Origin: an uncultured Granulosicoccus sp.
Lineage (GTDB): Bacteria > Pseudomonadota > Gammaproteobacteria > Granulosicoccales > Granulosicoccaceae
NCBI GenBank assembly: GCA_938016235.1
Contig: CALLPU010000536.1
Span: 1-11,008, forward strand
Length of the DNA stretch: 11,008 nt
Reading direction: 5' to 3'
Positions 1-6,626 of this stretch are shown here, one piece after another (within the stretch, counting starts at the first letter, position 1; every line of letters begins with the position of its first letter). A model generated the notes under the pieces. That model saw only the letters and a list, made by a program, of their open reading frames with translations. It did no database searches and was not told the origin of the DNA. A program made the position numbers and the translations under genes.

Positions 1-329
1 CAGGCGAATGTGCCATTCTCATGCACTTCCGGTCCGCTCAACAAGTCGATTCCGGCTGATGACAGCTGTTCTATCATGCCGTTCATGTCATCAACGCGGT
101 AATTGATCATGAAGGTAGATGCGCTCGGGCTGGACCACTCCGAGTCTTTATCGGCGAGATGCCACACGGTTAATCCGTTGTCGCTGGCCTTGTCATCCTG
201 CCAGTTAAGGACTGATCCGCCAAACTCGGCGAGATCCATGCCCAGATTCTTCTGGTACCACTCGGCGAGAGCTTCCCTGTCACGGGAAGACTTGAAAAAT
301 ACGCCACCAATCCCAGTAACACGAGCCAT
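1..329 (-). CDS. VOC (glyoxalase/bleomycin resistance) family protein, 3' part missing
   Basis: About 109 residues are visible, from an ATG at 329 down to the window edge; the C-terminal end lies outside. The N-terminus (MARVTGIGGVFFKSS, then AEWYQKNLGMDL at about 22-33) is the typical first beta-alpha-beta unit of small VOC proteins. The last visible residues (GTFA) fit the start of the usual final strand. VOC proteins are metal-dependent lyases, dioxygenases or resistance proteins, and the substrate cannot be told here. A GAGAG stretch 6-10 bases before the ATG is a modest ribosome binding site. The gene diverges from the TauE-like exporter at 417, and a 14-bp palindrome (382-395) sits 53 bases upstream. 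Family call is fairly sure; specific function unknown. Confidence 0.8.
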   Translation of the reverse strand, partial: MARVTGIGGVFFKSSRDREALAEWYQKNLGMDLAEFGGSVLNWQDDKASDNGLTVWHLADKDSEWSSPSASTFMINYRVDDMNGMIEQLSSAGIDLLSGPEVHENGTFA

Positions 330-381
330 GGCTGTCTCTCGAAACTTGCCTGATGAACCACGATGATGCACTCAGATTTGG

Positions 382-395
382 CGGGTTGCAACCCG
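382..395. promoter_or_regulatory. Perfect 14-bp palindrome, candidate operator
   Basis: The sequence CGGGTTGCAACCCG is a perfect palindrome in the 87-base gap between the divergent VOC and TauE-like genes. Read on the minus strand it contains TTGCAA, which could serve as a -35 box, with CATCAT 17 bases downstream as a weak -10 for the VOC gene. A dimeric regulator bound here could control both genes. The palindrome is seen; operator function is inferred. Confidence 0.4.
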
Positions 396-416
396 ACGCC
401 CGGCCAGTCACCCTGA

Positions 417-1163
417 TTGCCTGTCCAACTGGAAATAATTTTGTTGCTAAGTGATGCCTCCATCCTGACCGTTCTGATTCTGTTTGTTGCCTATCTCGTG
501 CGCGGTATTGCCGGTTTTGGTTCCGGGCTTATTGCCATTCCATTACTGGCCATGTTGCATCCATTGTCGTTAGTCGTACCCCTGGTCGTGCTGCTGGATT
601 TTCTGGGATCGGCAGCTCAGGGAGCAGGCAACAGGCGGGAAATACAATGGACAGAACTTTGGCCACTCCTGCCTTTTACGCTGGCTGGTTGTGCAGTGGC
701 ACTTTGGCTTTTCACCTCCATTGATGCGGATGCGCTGAAAATTGCGCTCGGGTGGTTCATTCTGTTTTTCGCCGTCTACCAGCTACTACCGCTTCCTGTA
801 TTACGCGGTTCACGCATCTGGGCAGGCCCAGCCGGCTTTCTGGGTGGGCTGATAGGTACTTCGTTTGGTACGGGCGGGCCGTTCTACATGATTTACCTGA
901 CCCTGCGTGGGCTGGACAAAAAAGCGATACGCGCAAGCTTTGCCACCTACTTTTTCATAGACGGCAGCATCCGCCTAACCGGGTTTGTGGTGACCGGTTT
1001 GCTGCAGTCAACGATGGTTCAGGTGTTACTGGCCTGGCTGCCGGCAGCTGCTCTTGGACTATTTGTGGGCGGGCGCGTCCATGTGGGTATATCCAATTCT
1101 ACCTTCAAGTATTTCATCAGCTTGTTGCTGGTATTCAGCAGCTATCGATTGCTGATGACATAA
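417..1163 (+). CDS. TauE/SafE family membrane exporter (sulfite/organic anion exporter-like)
   Basis: This is a 248-residue, very hydrophobic protein with roughly eight membrane-spanning stretches in two halves. The family's paired motifs are visible: GFGSGLIAIPLL at about 33-44 and, in the second half, FLGGLIGTSFGTGGPF at about 141-156. Length is normal for TauE/SafE proteins, inner-membrane permeases linked to export of sulfite, sulfoacetate or other small anions; the substrate here is not evident. There is no ATG at the N-terminus. TTG at 417 opens the frame, but TTG at 441 has a better placed GGAA six bases upstream (431-434) and would remove only eight residues, before the first membrane segment. 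No sulfur-metabolism gene is adjacent. It is divergent from the VOC gene and convergent with the GMC gene. Confidence 0.85.
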   Translation: MPVQLEIILLLSDASILTVLILFVAYLVRGIAGFGSGLIAIPLLAMLHPLSLVVPLVVLLDFLGSAAQGAGNRREIQWTELWPLLPFTLAGCAVALWLFTSIDADALKIALGWFILFFAVYQLLPLPVLRGSRIWAGPAGFLGGLIGTSFGTGGPFYMIYLTLRGLDKKAIRASFATYFFIDGSIRLTGFVVTGLLQSTMVQVLLAWLPAAALGLFVGGRVHVGISNSTFKYFISLLLVFSSYRLLMT

Positions 1164-1321
1164 GGTGTAGCGCTAGAGCCTACCTGTGTTTTCCACCGGA
1201 GCAGTTCAACAGCGGTTGAATCATCCACCCCGCCGATCAACGTGAACACACTGTGTACGCACGTTAACCGACGGCTTGTCATAGGCACCTGCTTTCAGCA
1301 TCGCCCGGGTCCAGGGAATCC
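1164..1321. other. Convergent intergenic gap with weak hairpins
   Basis: This 158-base gap separates the 3' ends of the TauE-like and GMC genes. TTCAAC (1205-1210) and GTTGAA (1215-1220) form a 6-bp stem with a 4-base loop. A second small stem, ACAC/GTGT, lies near 1246-1256. Neither is followed by a T run on either strand, so a classical intrinsic terminator is not supported. No small gene with a sensible start is seen. Confidence 0.3.
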
Positions 1322-2890
1322 TCAGATGGCTTTGGATGTCATCAATTCGGCAATGTGGTCGGCTTGCCGAATGGCCAGAGTCACAATAGTGAGTGTCGGA
1401 TTCTCCGCTGCACCGGTCGTGAACTGGCTACCATCGGATATGAACAGGTTGCTGATATCGTGGCTTTGTCCAAAAGAGTTGACGACGCCATCGCTGGCGT
1501 TTGCACTCATGCGATTGGTGCCCAGGTTGTGGGTTGACGGGTAGGGTGGCGTGGGGTGTGTCTGAGTAGCACCGACAGAATCGTACAATGCCTTACCTTG
1601 TTGATACGCATAGTTGCGCATGGCGACATCATTGGGATGATCGTCAAAGTGCACATTGGCCGCCGGCATGCCGTGTTGATCTTTCTCCTCTGACAGAGTT
1701 ATCCGATTACTCTCTTGTGGCATATCTTCACCCACAATCCACATCCCAGCCAGATTTTCATACATATCCATCGTGGCAGCAAACTCGCGGCCCCAGGCTC
1801 CCGGGTTGATGAAAGCTGCCATGAACGGAACCCCGATGGACAAGGTCTCCATCTCAAAACCTCCCACAAATCCGCGAGCGGGATCGTGTCTGGATTCGTC
1901 TGTAATGATGCCAGCCATCGTAGTGCCGCGATACATATGCACGGGATTCTCAAACGAGGCATAGACAGAACCAGTCATGTGGCGCATGTAGTTGCGTCCT
2001 ACCTGCCCCGATGAATTAGCCAGGCCATCGGGGAACATGCTCGATGCCGAGTTAAGCAGCATGCGCGGGCTTTCGATGGAGTTACCTGCAACGCAGACCG
2101 CTCTGGCAGACTGGCGTTGTTGATTGCCATCACCGTCGACATACACAACCGCGGATACCTTGCCATCTGAATCGTGCTCGATCATTTGCACATGGGCATT
2201 GGGACGAACTTCAAGATGGCCAGTGGCCTCACCTTGGGGAATTTCGGTATAGGCAGAGGACCACTTTGCTCCCATTTTGCAGCCTTGAAAGCAGAAACCC
2301 AGCTGGCGACAAGATGCTCGACCATCGCGCGGTTCGGAATTGATCGCCATGCGCCCTGTGTGGCAGTTCTTGTAACCGAGTTTGTCAGCACCCGCCTTCA
2401 TGATCTTGAAGTTGTTGTTACCCGGCAGCCCTGGTATGCCGTTCGTGCGGGTGACACCCAGTTTGTTTTCAGCCTTGTCGTAGTAAGGCTCCAGATCTTG
2501 TAGAGTCAGCGGCCAGTCAAGCAGGTTGGCGCCATCGACGTTACCGTATTCGCTCTGGGCGCGAAATTCATGGTCCTGAATACGCAAGGAGGCGCCTGCC
2601 CAGTGCACGGTGGATCCACCGACGGCTTTAACTATCCAGGCCGGAAGGTTGGCAAAGTCCTTGGCGACCCGCCAACTGCCGGAGGTAGTGCGCATATCTG
2701 TCCACGCCAATTGTCCGAAGCTGGCCCATTCATCGTTTATGTAGTCGGGAGGTAAGTGCCGGCCACCTGCCTCCAGGGCAACAACGTCAATACCTTTTTG
2801 TGCAAGTTCGTTAGCCAATGTGCCACCGCCAGCACCAGTGCCAATAATAACAACGACGGAATCGTCTTTTAATTCAAAGGGAGCAGTCAT
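1322..2890 (-). CDS. GMC-family FAD dehydrogenase, large subunit of a gluconate/glucose dehydrogenase-like complex
   Basis: This 522-residue flavoprotein has the FAD Rossmann motif GTGAGGG at 17-23 and acidic E40 at the end of the second strand. GGSTVHWAG follows at 91-99, and the C-terminal domain carries candidate catalytic H454 (STHNLGTNRMS) and N497 (AENPTLTI). Cysteines 194, 200 and 204 are spaced C-x5-C-x3-C. That is the spacing described for the 3Fe-4S cluster of the Burkholderia cepacia FAD glucose dehydrogenase catalytic subunit, so electrons may pass from FAD through a cluster. There is no signal peptide; such subunits are carried across the membrane by a Tat-bearing partner, here the gene just upstream. 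AGGAG lies seven bases before the ATG. The sugar, sugar acid or polyol substrate is unknown, and no cytochrome c gene is present nearby. It is the second gene of the operon, 69 bases after the first. Confidence 0.9.
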   Translation of the reverse strand: MTAPFELKDDSVVVIIGTGAGGGTLANELAQKGIDVVALEAGGRHLPPDYINDEWASFGQLAWTDMRTTSGSWRVAKDFANLPAWIVKAVGGSTVHWAGASLRIQDHEFRAQSEYGNVDGANLLDWPLTLQDLEPYYDKAENKLGVTRTNGIPGLPGNNNFKIMKAGADKLGYKNCHTGRMAINSEPRDGRASCRQLGFCFQGCKMGAKWSSAYTEIPQGEATGHLEVRPNAHVQMIEHDSDGKVSAVVYVDGDGNQQRQSARAVCVAGNSIESPRMLLNSASSMFPDGLANSSGQVGRNYMRHMTGSVYASFENPVHMYRGTTMAGIITDESRHDPARGFVGGFEMETLSIGVPFMAAFINPGAWGREFAATMDMYENLAGMWIVGEDMPQESNRITLSEEKDQHGMPAANVHFDDHPNDVAMRNYAYQQGKALYDSVGATQTHPTPPYPSTHNLGTNRMSANASDGVVNSFGQSHDISNLFISDGSQFTTGAAENPTLTIVTLAIRQADHIAELMTSKAI

Positions 2891-2959
2891 GAAATCTCTC
2901 CTGGAGAAATTGAGTTTTGTTGATGAAGTGGTGTGAACTCCTGATTGATCGCAGCCGGG

Positions 2960-3538
2960 CTACAACCAGTTCACATCGTCAAAACCGCGGTCCAGATAAC
3001 CGCCTTTCTCAAAGGATGAGCCTTCATAACCCAGTAGTTTCCAAACCGCTTCCTGGTTGTACAAACCCACAACCAAACCCCCTCTGATGGTTTGAAAAAA
3101 CTCACTCTGCTCCATGGATTTCAATAATGCAACACGATCAGATTCCCAACCGACCGAGAGATAGTTCGCATGACCCTGTGCTCTCGCTTGAGTATCCAAT
3201 GATTCCACACCGGCTTCCAGCATGGCCTTGAATTCGGCATCTTCGGATGCCTTGTCATCGTGTCCCTTGACAGCAAGCGCATAGAGTTCATCCCCGAACC
3301 GATCATGAGGATAGACGTCACGCGCCATTTGTACCAAGGTGGCCATGACTTCGGGAGACAGCGATTTTACTTCCATGGCCCACGTGGCCGAGCTGGCGGC
3401 TATGAATCCGCTACCTACCAGGAAGCTGCTTCCCAGCCCCAACCCCTTGGACAATAGTTCTCGACGACTAAGCCGATAGCCTTCCAGTTTTTTCTTGACG
3501 AACGTGACCGTGCTCGCCGGATGCGTTTCGTGATTCAT
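2960..3538 (-). CDS. Tat-signal small subunit, gluconate 2-dehydrogenase subunit 3 family
   Basis: This 192-residue protein begins with a twin-arginine signal: SRRELL at 24-29, a hydrophobic stretch at about 32-50, and a likely cleavage site after ATWA (51-54). The mature part (LSPEVMATLVQMARDVYP at about 60-77, and GGLVVGLYNQEAVWKLLGY further on) matches the subunit 3 family. In related FAD dehydrogenases this small subunit binds the large GMC subunit and carries it through the Tat pore to the periplasm. The start at 3538 is chosen over an upstream in-frame start at 3661 because AGGAG lies nine bases before it and the Tat motif is then correctly placed. Its ribosome binding site shares AGGAGAGA with that of the GMC gene that follows. 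First gene of the operon. Confidence 0.88.
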   Translation of the reverse strand: MNHETHPASTVTFVKKKLEGYRLSRRELLSKGLGLGSSFLVGSGFIAASSATWAMEVKSLSPEVMATLVQMARDVYPHDRFGDELYALAVKGHDDKASEDAEFKAMLEAGVESLDTQARAQGHANYLSVGWESDRVALLKSMEQSEFFQTIRGGLVVGLYNQEAVWKLLGYEGSSFEKGGYLDRGFDDVNWL

Positions 3539-3737
3539 CGTTATTCTCTCCTGAGATGCTGGATCAATGAGGTGTAGTGGTCTGTCAGTTTGTTGCTGAC
3601 TTGTGGTTATTGGTGTTTCTGTAGAATGTGTTATTACTGAAAGAGCTCCCCGTATACCCAATACGCTTCGCTTTTTCTGCCTTGTTCTAACGACGCTGGG
3701 AACAAAATGTCTGTGACTAAATTAACCGCACGAACCA
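3539..3737 (-). promoter_or_regulatory. Leader region of the dehydrogenase operon with three short inverted repeats
   Basis: This 199-base stretch upstream of the small-subunit gene must hold its promoter, but I could not fix -35 and -10 boxes with confidence. Three inverted repeats are visible. GTCAG/CTGAC has arms at 3584-3588 and 3596-3600. CGTAT/ATACG has arms at 3651-3655 and 3661-3665. TTGTTC/GAACAA has arms at 3682-3687 and 3700-3705. Each is short enough to arise by chance; together they mark where an operator might be sought. Confidence 0.3.
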
Positions 3738-4133
3738 CTAGGTGAAACGCCCGTGCTTTTGCAGTACTTCAATGGAGTATCCATCGGGGTCAGTCACAAA
3801 AAAGAATTTTGCAAGCAGGCTGCCCTCTCGGTTGAATTCAACAATATCCCGAGGTGAATACCCCAGTTCAACAAACCGGGCATGCTCGGATTCAAGATCA
3901 TCTACGCATACGGCAAAATGCCCGTAGGCATTGCCCAGATCATAGGGCTCTGTGGAGCCTTTGTTGACGGTGAGCTCCAACTCGAAACTGTTCTCCGAAT
4001 TACTGAGATAGATCAGTGTAAACGTCTCGAAGTCCAGCCGGTCTGCAATGCTCAGCTGGAATGCCTGTTGATAGAAATCAACTGATCGCTGTTCCTCAAG
4101 AACGCGAATCATGGAGTGAATTGCTTTAGCCAC
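3738..4133 (-). CDS. Lactoylglutathione lyase-like VOC protein (glyoxalase I)
   Basis: With the GTG at 4133 as start the protein is 131 residues and begins (M)AKAIHSMIRVLEEQRSVDFY, an arrangement like E. coli GloA. The four expected metal ligands are present at nearly the same numbers: H6, E53 (LELTVNKG), H72 (YGHFAV) and E122 (SIEVLQ). The motif DPDGYSIEV near the end is also typical. Glyoxalase I isomerises the methylglyoxal-glutathione hemithioacetal to lactoylglutathione in the cytoplasm. An in-frame ATG at 4166 would add eleven residues but has no ribosome binding site at a usable distance, whereas AGG lies nine bases before the GTG. The gene stands alone on minus, 199 bases upstream of the dehydrogenase operon. 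Substrate other than methylglyoxal cannot be excluded. Confidence 0.82.
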   Translation of the reverse strand: MAKAIHSMIRVLEEQRSVDFYQQAFQLSIADRLDFETFTLIYLSNSENSFELELTVNKGSTEPYDLGNAYGHFAVCVDDLESEHARFVELGYSPRDIVEFNREGSLLAKFFFVTDPDGYSIEVLQKHGRFT

Positions 4134-4341
4134 TGTGTCAAGCCTGCCAGGTTGGAAATACTCCATCCTAGGCGGCCGTGGTGAGCTAAGGTGTTATCAG
4201 GATACTACGTGCTCGAGGCTGGAATTGCGGGGCGTTTTTTATGCCTCACCAGGCCGTTCGCCCAGTGTTTGGGTTGCTCGAATGTGGGCCTAAATGGCCA
4301 TGCCGAACAGGTTGTCAGCGTGTCCGATAAATCCTCAAGAC

Positions 4342-4614
4342 CTATACGACTTCGGCCTGTTTCTCGAGATAGACCAGACAGGCACACCTTAACAGTGAAG
4401 CAAAATTACTGGCCTCGCCATGCAACGCGACAACTTCAGTGTGTACCTTTGAAATGAATTGAGGCGTGGAGACGTCTTCACACTCGGCCATCTCGTCAAG
4501 GATGTTCCAGAATTTGCGCTCCAGACGCACACTGGTGCACTGGCCGTTGAGTCTGATGGACCGGGTCAGGAATTGATAATTACTTTGCTTCTGGCCTGCA
4601 AACAATTCGCACAT
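4342..4614 (-). CDS. Small ribbon-helix-helix domain protein
   Basis: This 90-residue protein has the plan of the RHH_4-type ribbon-helix-helix family. A short strand reads TSVRLERKFWNILDEMA at about 27-43, and STPQFISKVHTEV at about 49-61 follows as the second helix. The ASNFASLLRCACLVYLEKQ region at about 68-86 matches the family's conserved SALR-type C-terminal helix. Such proteins are dimeric and may bind DNA through the first strand, though the family's targets are mostly unknown. The ATG at 4614 has no strong ribosome binding site (GGA lies 14 bases upstream), so the start is uncertain. It is divergent from the RraA-like gene 236 bases away and could regulate it, but this is only a positional guess. 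No toxin partner is adjacent. Confidence 0.68.
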   Translation of the reverse strand: MCELFAGQKQSNYQFLTRSIRLNGQCTSVRLERKFWNILDEMAECEDVSTPQFISKVHTEVVALHGEASNFASLLRCACLVYLEKQAEVV

Positions 4615-4850
4615 TCGACGATATCGGGTCCTATGGTGCCTGGCAGACTTGCGCCCGCTCCGGATCTGAAAATCCAGTCTAGCGTGAAATAGTGCTTTTG
4701 TCCCTGCAGCAAACCTCCCGCTTTGTGCAAGACAGGCGCAGAGCCGTGATGCGCTGTGGTTTTTGGCGCCGGACCAAACTGCTGTTCTGCCTCAGGTTTT
4801 GCTACTCTGCGCATGTCCATCGCCCACTCAACAGCAGACAACACGATTCG
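4615..4850. other. Divergent gap between RHH gene and RraA-like gene
   Basis: This 236-base gap must contain the promoters of both flanking genes, but no clear -35/-10 pair stands out. CTGCTGTT (4779-4786) and AACAGCAG (4830-4837) form an inverted repeat 43 bases apart, the right arm ending 13 bases before the RraA-like ATG. Arms this short can occur by chance in a gap of this size. Open frames cross the gap on both strands but do not resemble any known protein. Confidence 0.3.
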
Positions 4851-5561
4851 ATGAGCCGTCCAGAAATCAGTCCCAGCCTGCTCGCGCTACTGCGAGATGT
4901 TGATACGCCTACGGTTTGCAATGCCATCGAGGTTGCTCAGAAGCAGCGAGGCTTCGCCGCATTCACTCGCAAGAGCATGCTCAGTTCAGCGCCGGAGGCC
5001 CCCGCCATGGTGGGTTTTGCCCACACGGCTAAAATTGCAGCATTGCATCCGCCGACAGAGCCGCCCGATGTGATCAAAGCGCGACGTCTAGCCTATTTCG
5101 AGCACATGAGCGCCGGTGAGGGACCGTGTCTGGCTGTGATCGAGGATGTTGATTTCCCGGATTGTATCGGCGCGTGGTGGGGCGAAGTGCATACCGCAGT
5201 GCACAAGGGTCTGGGCCTTATGGGGGCGCTGACCAATGGCGTTATGAGAGATCTGGGTGATTTGGCTGACGGGTTCCCGGTGGTTGCAGGGTCAGTCGGC
5301 CCTAGTCACGGGTTTGTGCACATTCGTGATCTGGCCTGCGACGTCAACATCATGGGGCTGACCGTGAAGGAAGGGGACCTGATACACGCCGACCGCCACG
5401 GTGCGCTGGTGATACCACCTGAGGTTCTGCCGGTGCTTGAATCCTCTATTCAGACGTTGTTTGCATCGGAGCGCATTATTCTGGACCCAGCCTCGCAACC
5501 GGGCTTCGATCTCGATAAGCTCAAAGCTGCCTGGCGAGAATTTGAAAAGGCGCGAACCTGA
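4851..5561 (+). CDS. RraA family protein (HMG/oxaloacetate aldolase-like)
   Basis: This 236-residue protein belongs to the RraA/class II HMG-aldolase fold, once misnamed dimethylmenaquinone methyltransferase. The early motif DTPTVCNAIE (18-27) is typical. The active-site loop reads GALTNGVMRD at 125-134, followed by GDLIHADRHGALVIPPE at 175-191. R133 and D134, used by aldolase members to hold substrate and divalent metal, are kept, so a pyruvate-aldolase or decarboxylase-type activity is more likely than E. coli-type RNase E inhibition, whose protein lacks this Asp. The usual TDG is TNG here. The frame is open 53 codons further upstream, but family similarity begins at the ATG at 4851. No clear ribosome binding site is seen. 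It converges with the lipoprotein gene after only 18 bases. Substrate unknown. Confidence 0.85.
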   Translation: MSRPEISPSLLALLRDVDTPTVCNAIEVAQKQRGFAAFTRKSMLSSAPEAPAMVGFAHTAKIAALHPPTEPPDVIKARRLAYFEHMSAGEGPCLAVIEDVDFPDCIGAWWGEVHTAVHKGLGLMGALTNGVMRDLGDLADGFPVVAGSVGPSHGFVHIRDLACDVNIMGLTVKEGDLIHADRHGALVIPPEVLPVLESSIQTLFASERIILDPASQPGFDLDKLKAAWREFEKART

Positions 5562-5579
5562 CAGCCCTTACGTGACGAC

Positions 5580-6374
5580 TTAATCGTCGTCGTCATCATC
5601 ATCGTCGTTGAAGCCGCCGGTGGTGTTGTTGTTGTCACTGGCAAATATGTCGCGCCGTTGGATCTGCGGCTTGGGCTTGAAGGCCCATTCGCGAGTACCA
5701 GGTATCGGGTCAAAATTTTCCAGATACCAGATATCGGCCTCTATCAGCTGTTCGTTGTTGGTGGCGAGCATGAATGCCAGTTCGCGTTCCATATCTTCGA
5801 GGTTATAGCCACCGGCAACCGCTGTCTGACCGCTGATCTGACGCGCTGTGTCCTCAATCTCCTCAGCAATGATGAGCAGAGACTCTGCGGAATCGGCATT
5901 AAGCCCAAAGTTGATGTAGGTGCTTAACGTGGCAGCGTCCTCAAGGATACGATTGGCTTTACGCCAGATATCCGGGGCATAACTTTGAATGGCTCCCGAG
6001 GCGTCGTTGGTTCGTGCTGATTCCTGAGTATGGAATAGTGCCTTGGAGATGGTGTCACGCAAGCCGAGTGGCGCGGAACTGGCCTCTCGGTTTCGCGGGT
6101 CATTGATTTCAGCCATGTCAAACACTCGGCGCTTGGCACCAATGAAGTCCTGTGATTCAGCGCGTCTGACAACTTCTGAATTTGTGTCGATGATTGCCTG
6201 CAGAATCGAGCGAGCGTGCTGCAGCAGTGACTTTCCCTCTTGTAGCGAGGAAGAGGCCACTAACACCTGGCCTATATGGCCCTGGGCCAGCGTCGGCGCC
6301 TTGTGAGGTGTCAGTGCGCTGCAACCAGAGGTAAGCAGTGATAGCAGAAGCAATAGCAGCGTTTGTCTGGACAT
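5580..6374 (-). CDS. Putative lipoprotein of unknown function with C-terminal poly-aspartate tail
   Basis: This 264-residue protein has a lipoprotein signal peptide: MSRQT, then a leucine-rich core, then the lipobox LTSGC with the lipidated cysteine at 18. Residue 19 is Ser, not Asp, which favours transfer to the outer membrane. The mature part is mostly predicted helix, with many acidic and Leu/Ile positions (e.g. ESLLIIAEEIEDTARQISG around 164-182). I recognise no family. The C-terminus is low complexity: NNNTTGG, FN, then eight consecutive Asp before the stop. The start codon is well placed for the signal peptide, though its ribosome binding site is weak. Its promoter should lie in the AT-rich stretch at about 6390-6460. 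It is divergent from the MATE pump and convergent with the RraA-like gene. Confidence 0.78.
   Translation of the reverse strand: MSRQTLLLLLLSLLTSGCSALTPHKAPTLAQGHIGQVLVASSSLQEGKSLLQHARSILQAIIDTNSEVVRRAESQDFIGAKRRVFDMAEINDPRNREASSAPLGLRDTISKALFHTQESARTNDASGAIQSYAPDIWRKANRILEDAATLSTYINFGLNADSAESLLIIAEEIEDTARQISGQTAVAGGYNLEDMERELAFMLATNNEQLIEADIWYLENFDPIPGTREWAFKPKPQIQRRDIFASDNNNTTGGFNDDDDDDDD
5583..5606 (-). repeat. GAY trinucleotide repeat encoding eight aspartates
   Basis: Read on the minus strand, the last eight sense codons of the lipoprotein gene are GAC GAT GAT GAT GAC GAC GAC GAT, directly before TAA. The mix of GAC and GAT means this is not a pure microsatellite, so selection for the acidic residues, not only slippage, may maintain it. 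Length change by triplets would alter the tail without breaking the frame. Confidence 0.85.
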
Positions 6375-6498
6375 GTTCCGGCTCTGAGTGGTTTTGACTA
6401 TTTTCCCAGATAGTATGAATTATTGAGGCGCTTGTATTACAGTATTTTTTACTCTTAACGGGGCAATATTCACCCACTTCCCGTGTGCGCTGTGGCAA

Positions 6499-6592
6499 GT
6501 CGGGGCCATCTTTTCACAGATATTTCAGTGCAAGCCAGACGAAAAATAGATTGAAAACGGCGTTTTCACAGAAACTGGCCATGGCCCCTGAC
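6499..6592. promoter_or_regulatory. Large inverted repeat enclosing direct repeats upstream of MATE gene
   Basis: GTC-GGGGCCAT (6499-6509) pairs with ATGGCCCC-T-GAC (6581-6592): 11 base pairs with T6589 bulged, the arms 71 bases apart. Within the loop the 10-base word TTTTCACAGA occurs twice as a direct repeat (6511-6520 and 6563-6572). The region lies in the 252-base gap between the divergent lipoprotein and MATE genes. It could be a pair of regulator sites or fold as part of an RNA leader of the pump gene. The repeats are seen; their role is inferred. Confidence 0.4.
6552..6568. promoter_or_regulatory. Perfect 7-bp inverted repeat, candidate operator
   Basis: TGAAAAC (6552-6558) and GTTTTCA (6562-6568) are perfect inverted copies around GGC. 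The overall shape is that of a small dimeric repressor operator, or a hairpin if transcribed. It is nested inside the larger inverted repeat at 6499-6592, and its right arm overlaps one of the two TTTTCACAGA direct repeats. It lies 58 bases upstream of the first possible MATE start. Confidence 0.45.
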
Positions 6593-6626
6593 GCGATGAA
6601 TAGCCATTACAATACCGGCCCGTCAC

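Noticed and set aside
752..1219. Open frame of 155 codons on plus inside the TauE-like gene
   Set aside because: It overlaps the exporter in another frame, lacks recognisable motifs and is rich in Arg, Cys, Trp and His, as out-of-frame translations are.
1322..3538. Dehydrogenase operon considered as a novel defence or secondary-metabolism system
   Set aside because: Both subunits match a known family of periplasmic sugar/sugar-acid dehydrogenases, and no additional linked genes suggest another role.
4224..4258. T run and nearby GCCT/AGGC stem considered as a terminator
   Set aside because: On plus the T run precedes the stem, and on minus the stem is followed by A residues, so neither strand has a stem followed by T.
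4191..4457. Open frame of 88 codons on plus between the glyoxalase-like and RHH genes
   Set aside because: It runs antisense into the RHH gene and shows no motif; the RHH reading is clearly better supported.
3738..4614. RHH protein considered as the antitoxin half of a toxin-antitoxin pair
   Set aside because: No small toxin-like gene is adjacent; the neighbouring minus-strand gene is a glyoxalase-like enzyme with a full set of metal ligands.
4566..4844. Open frame of 92 codons on minus upstream of the RHH gene
   Set aside because: It overlaps the RHH start in a different frame, has no family resemblance and no ribosome binding site I could support.
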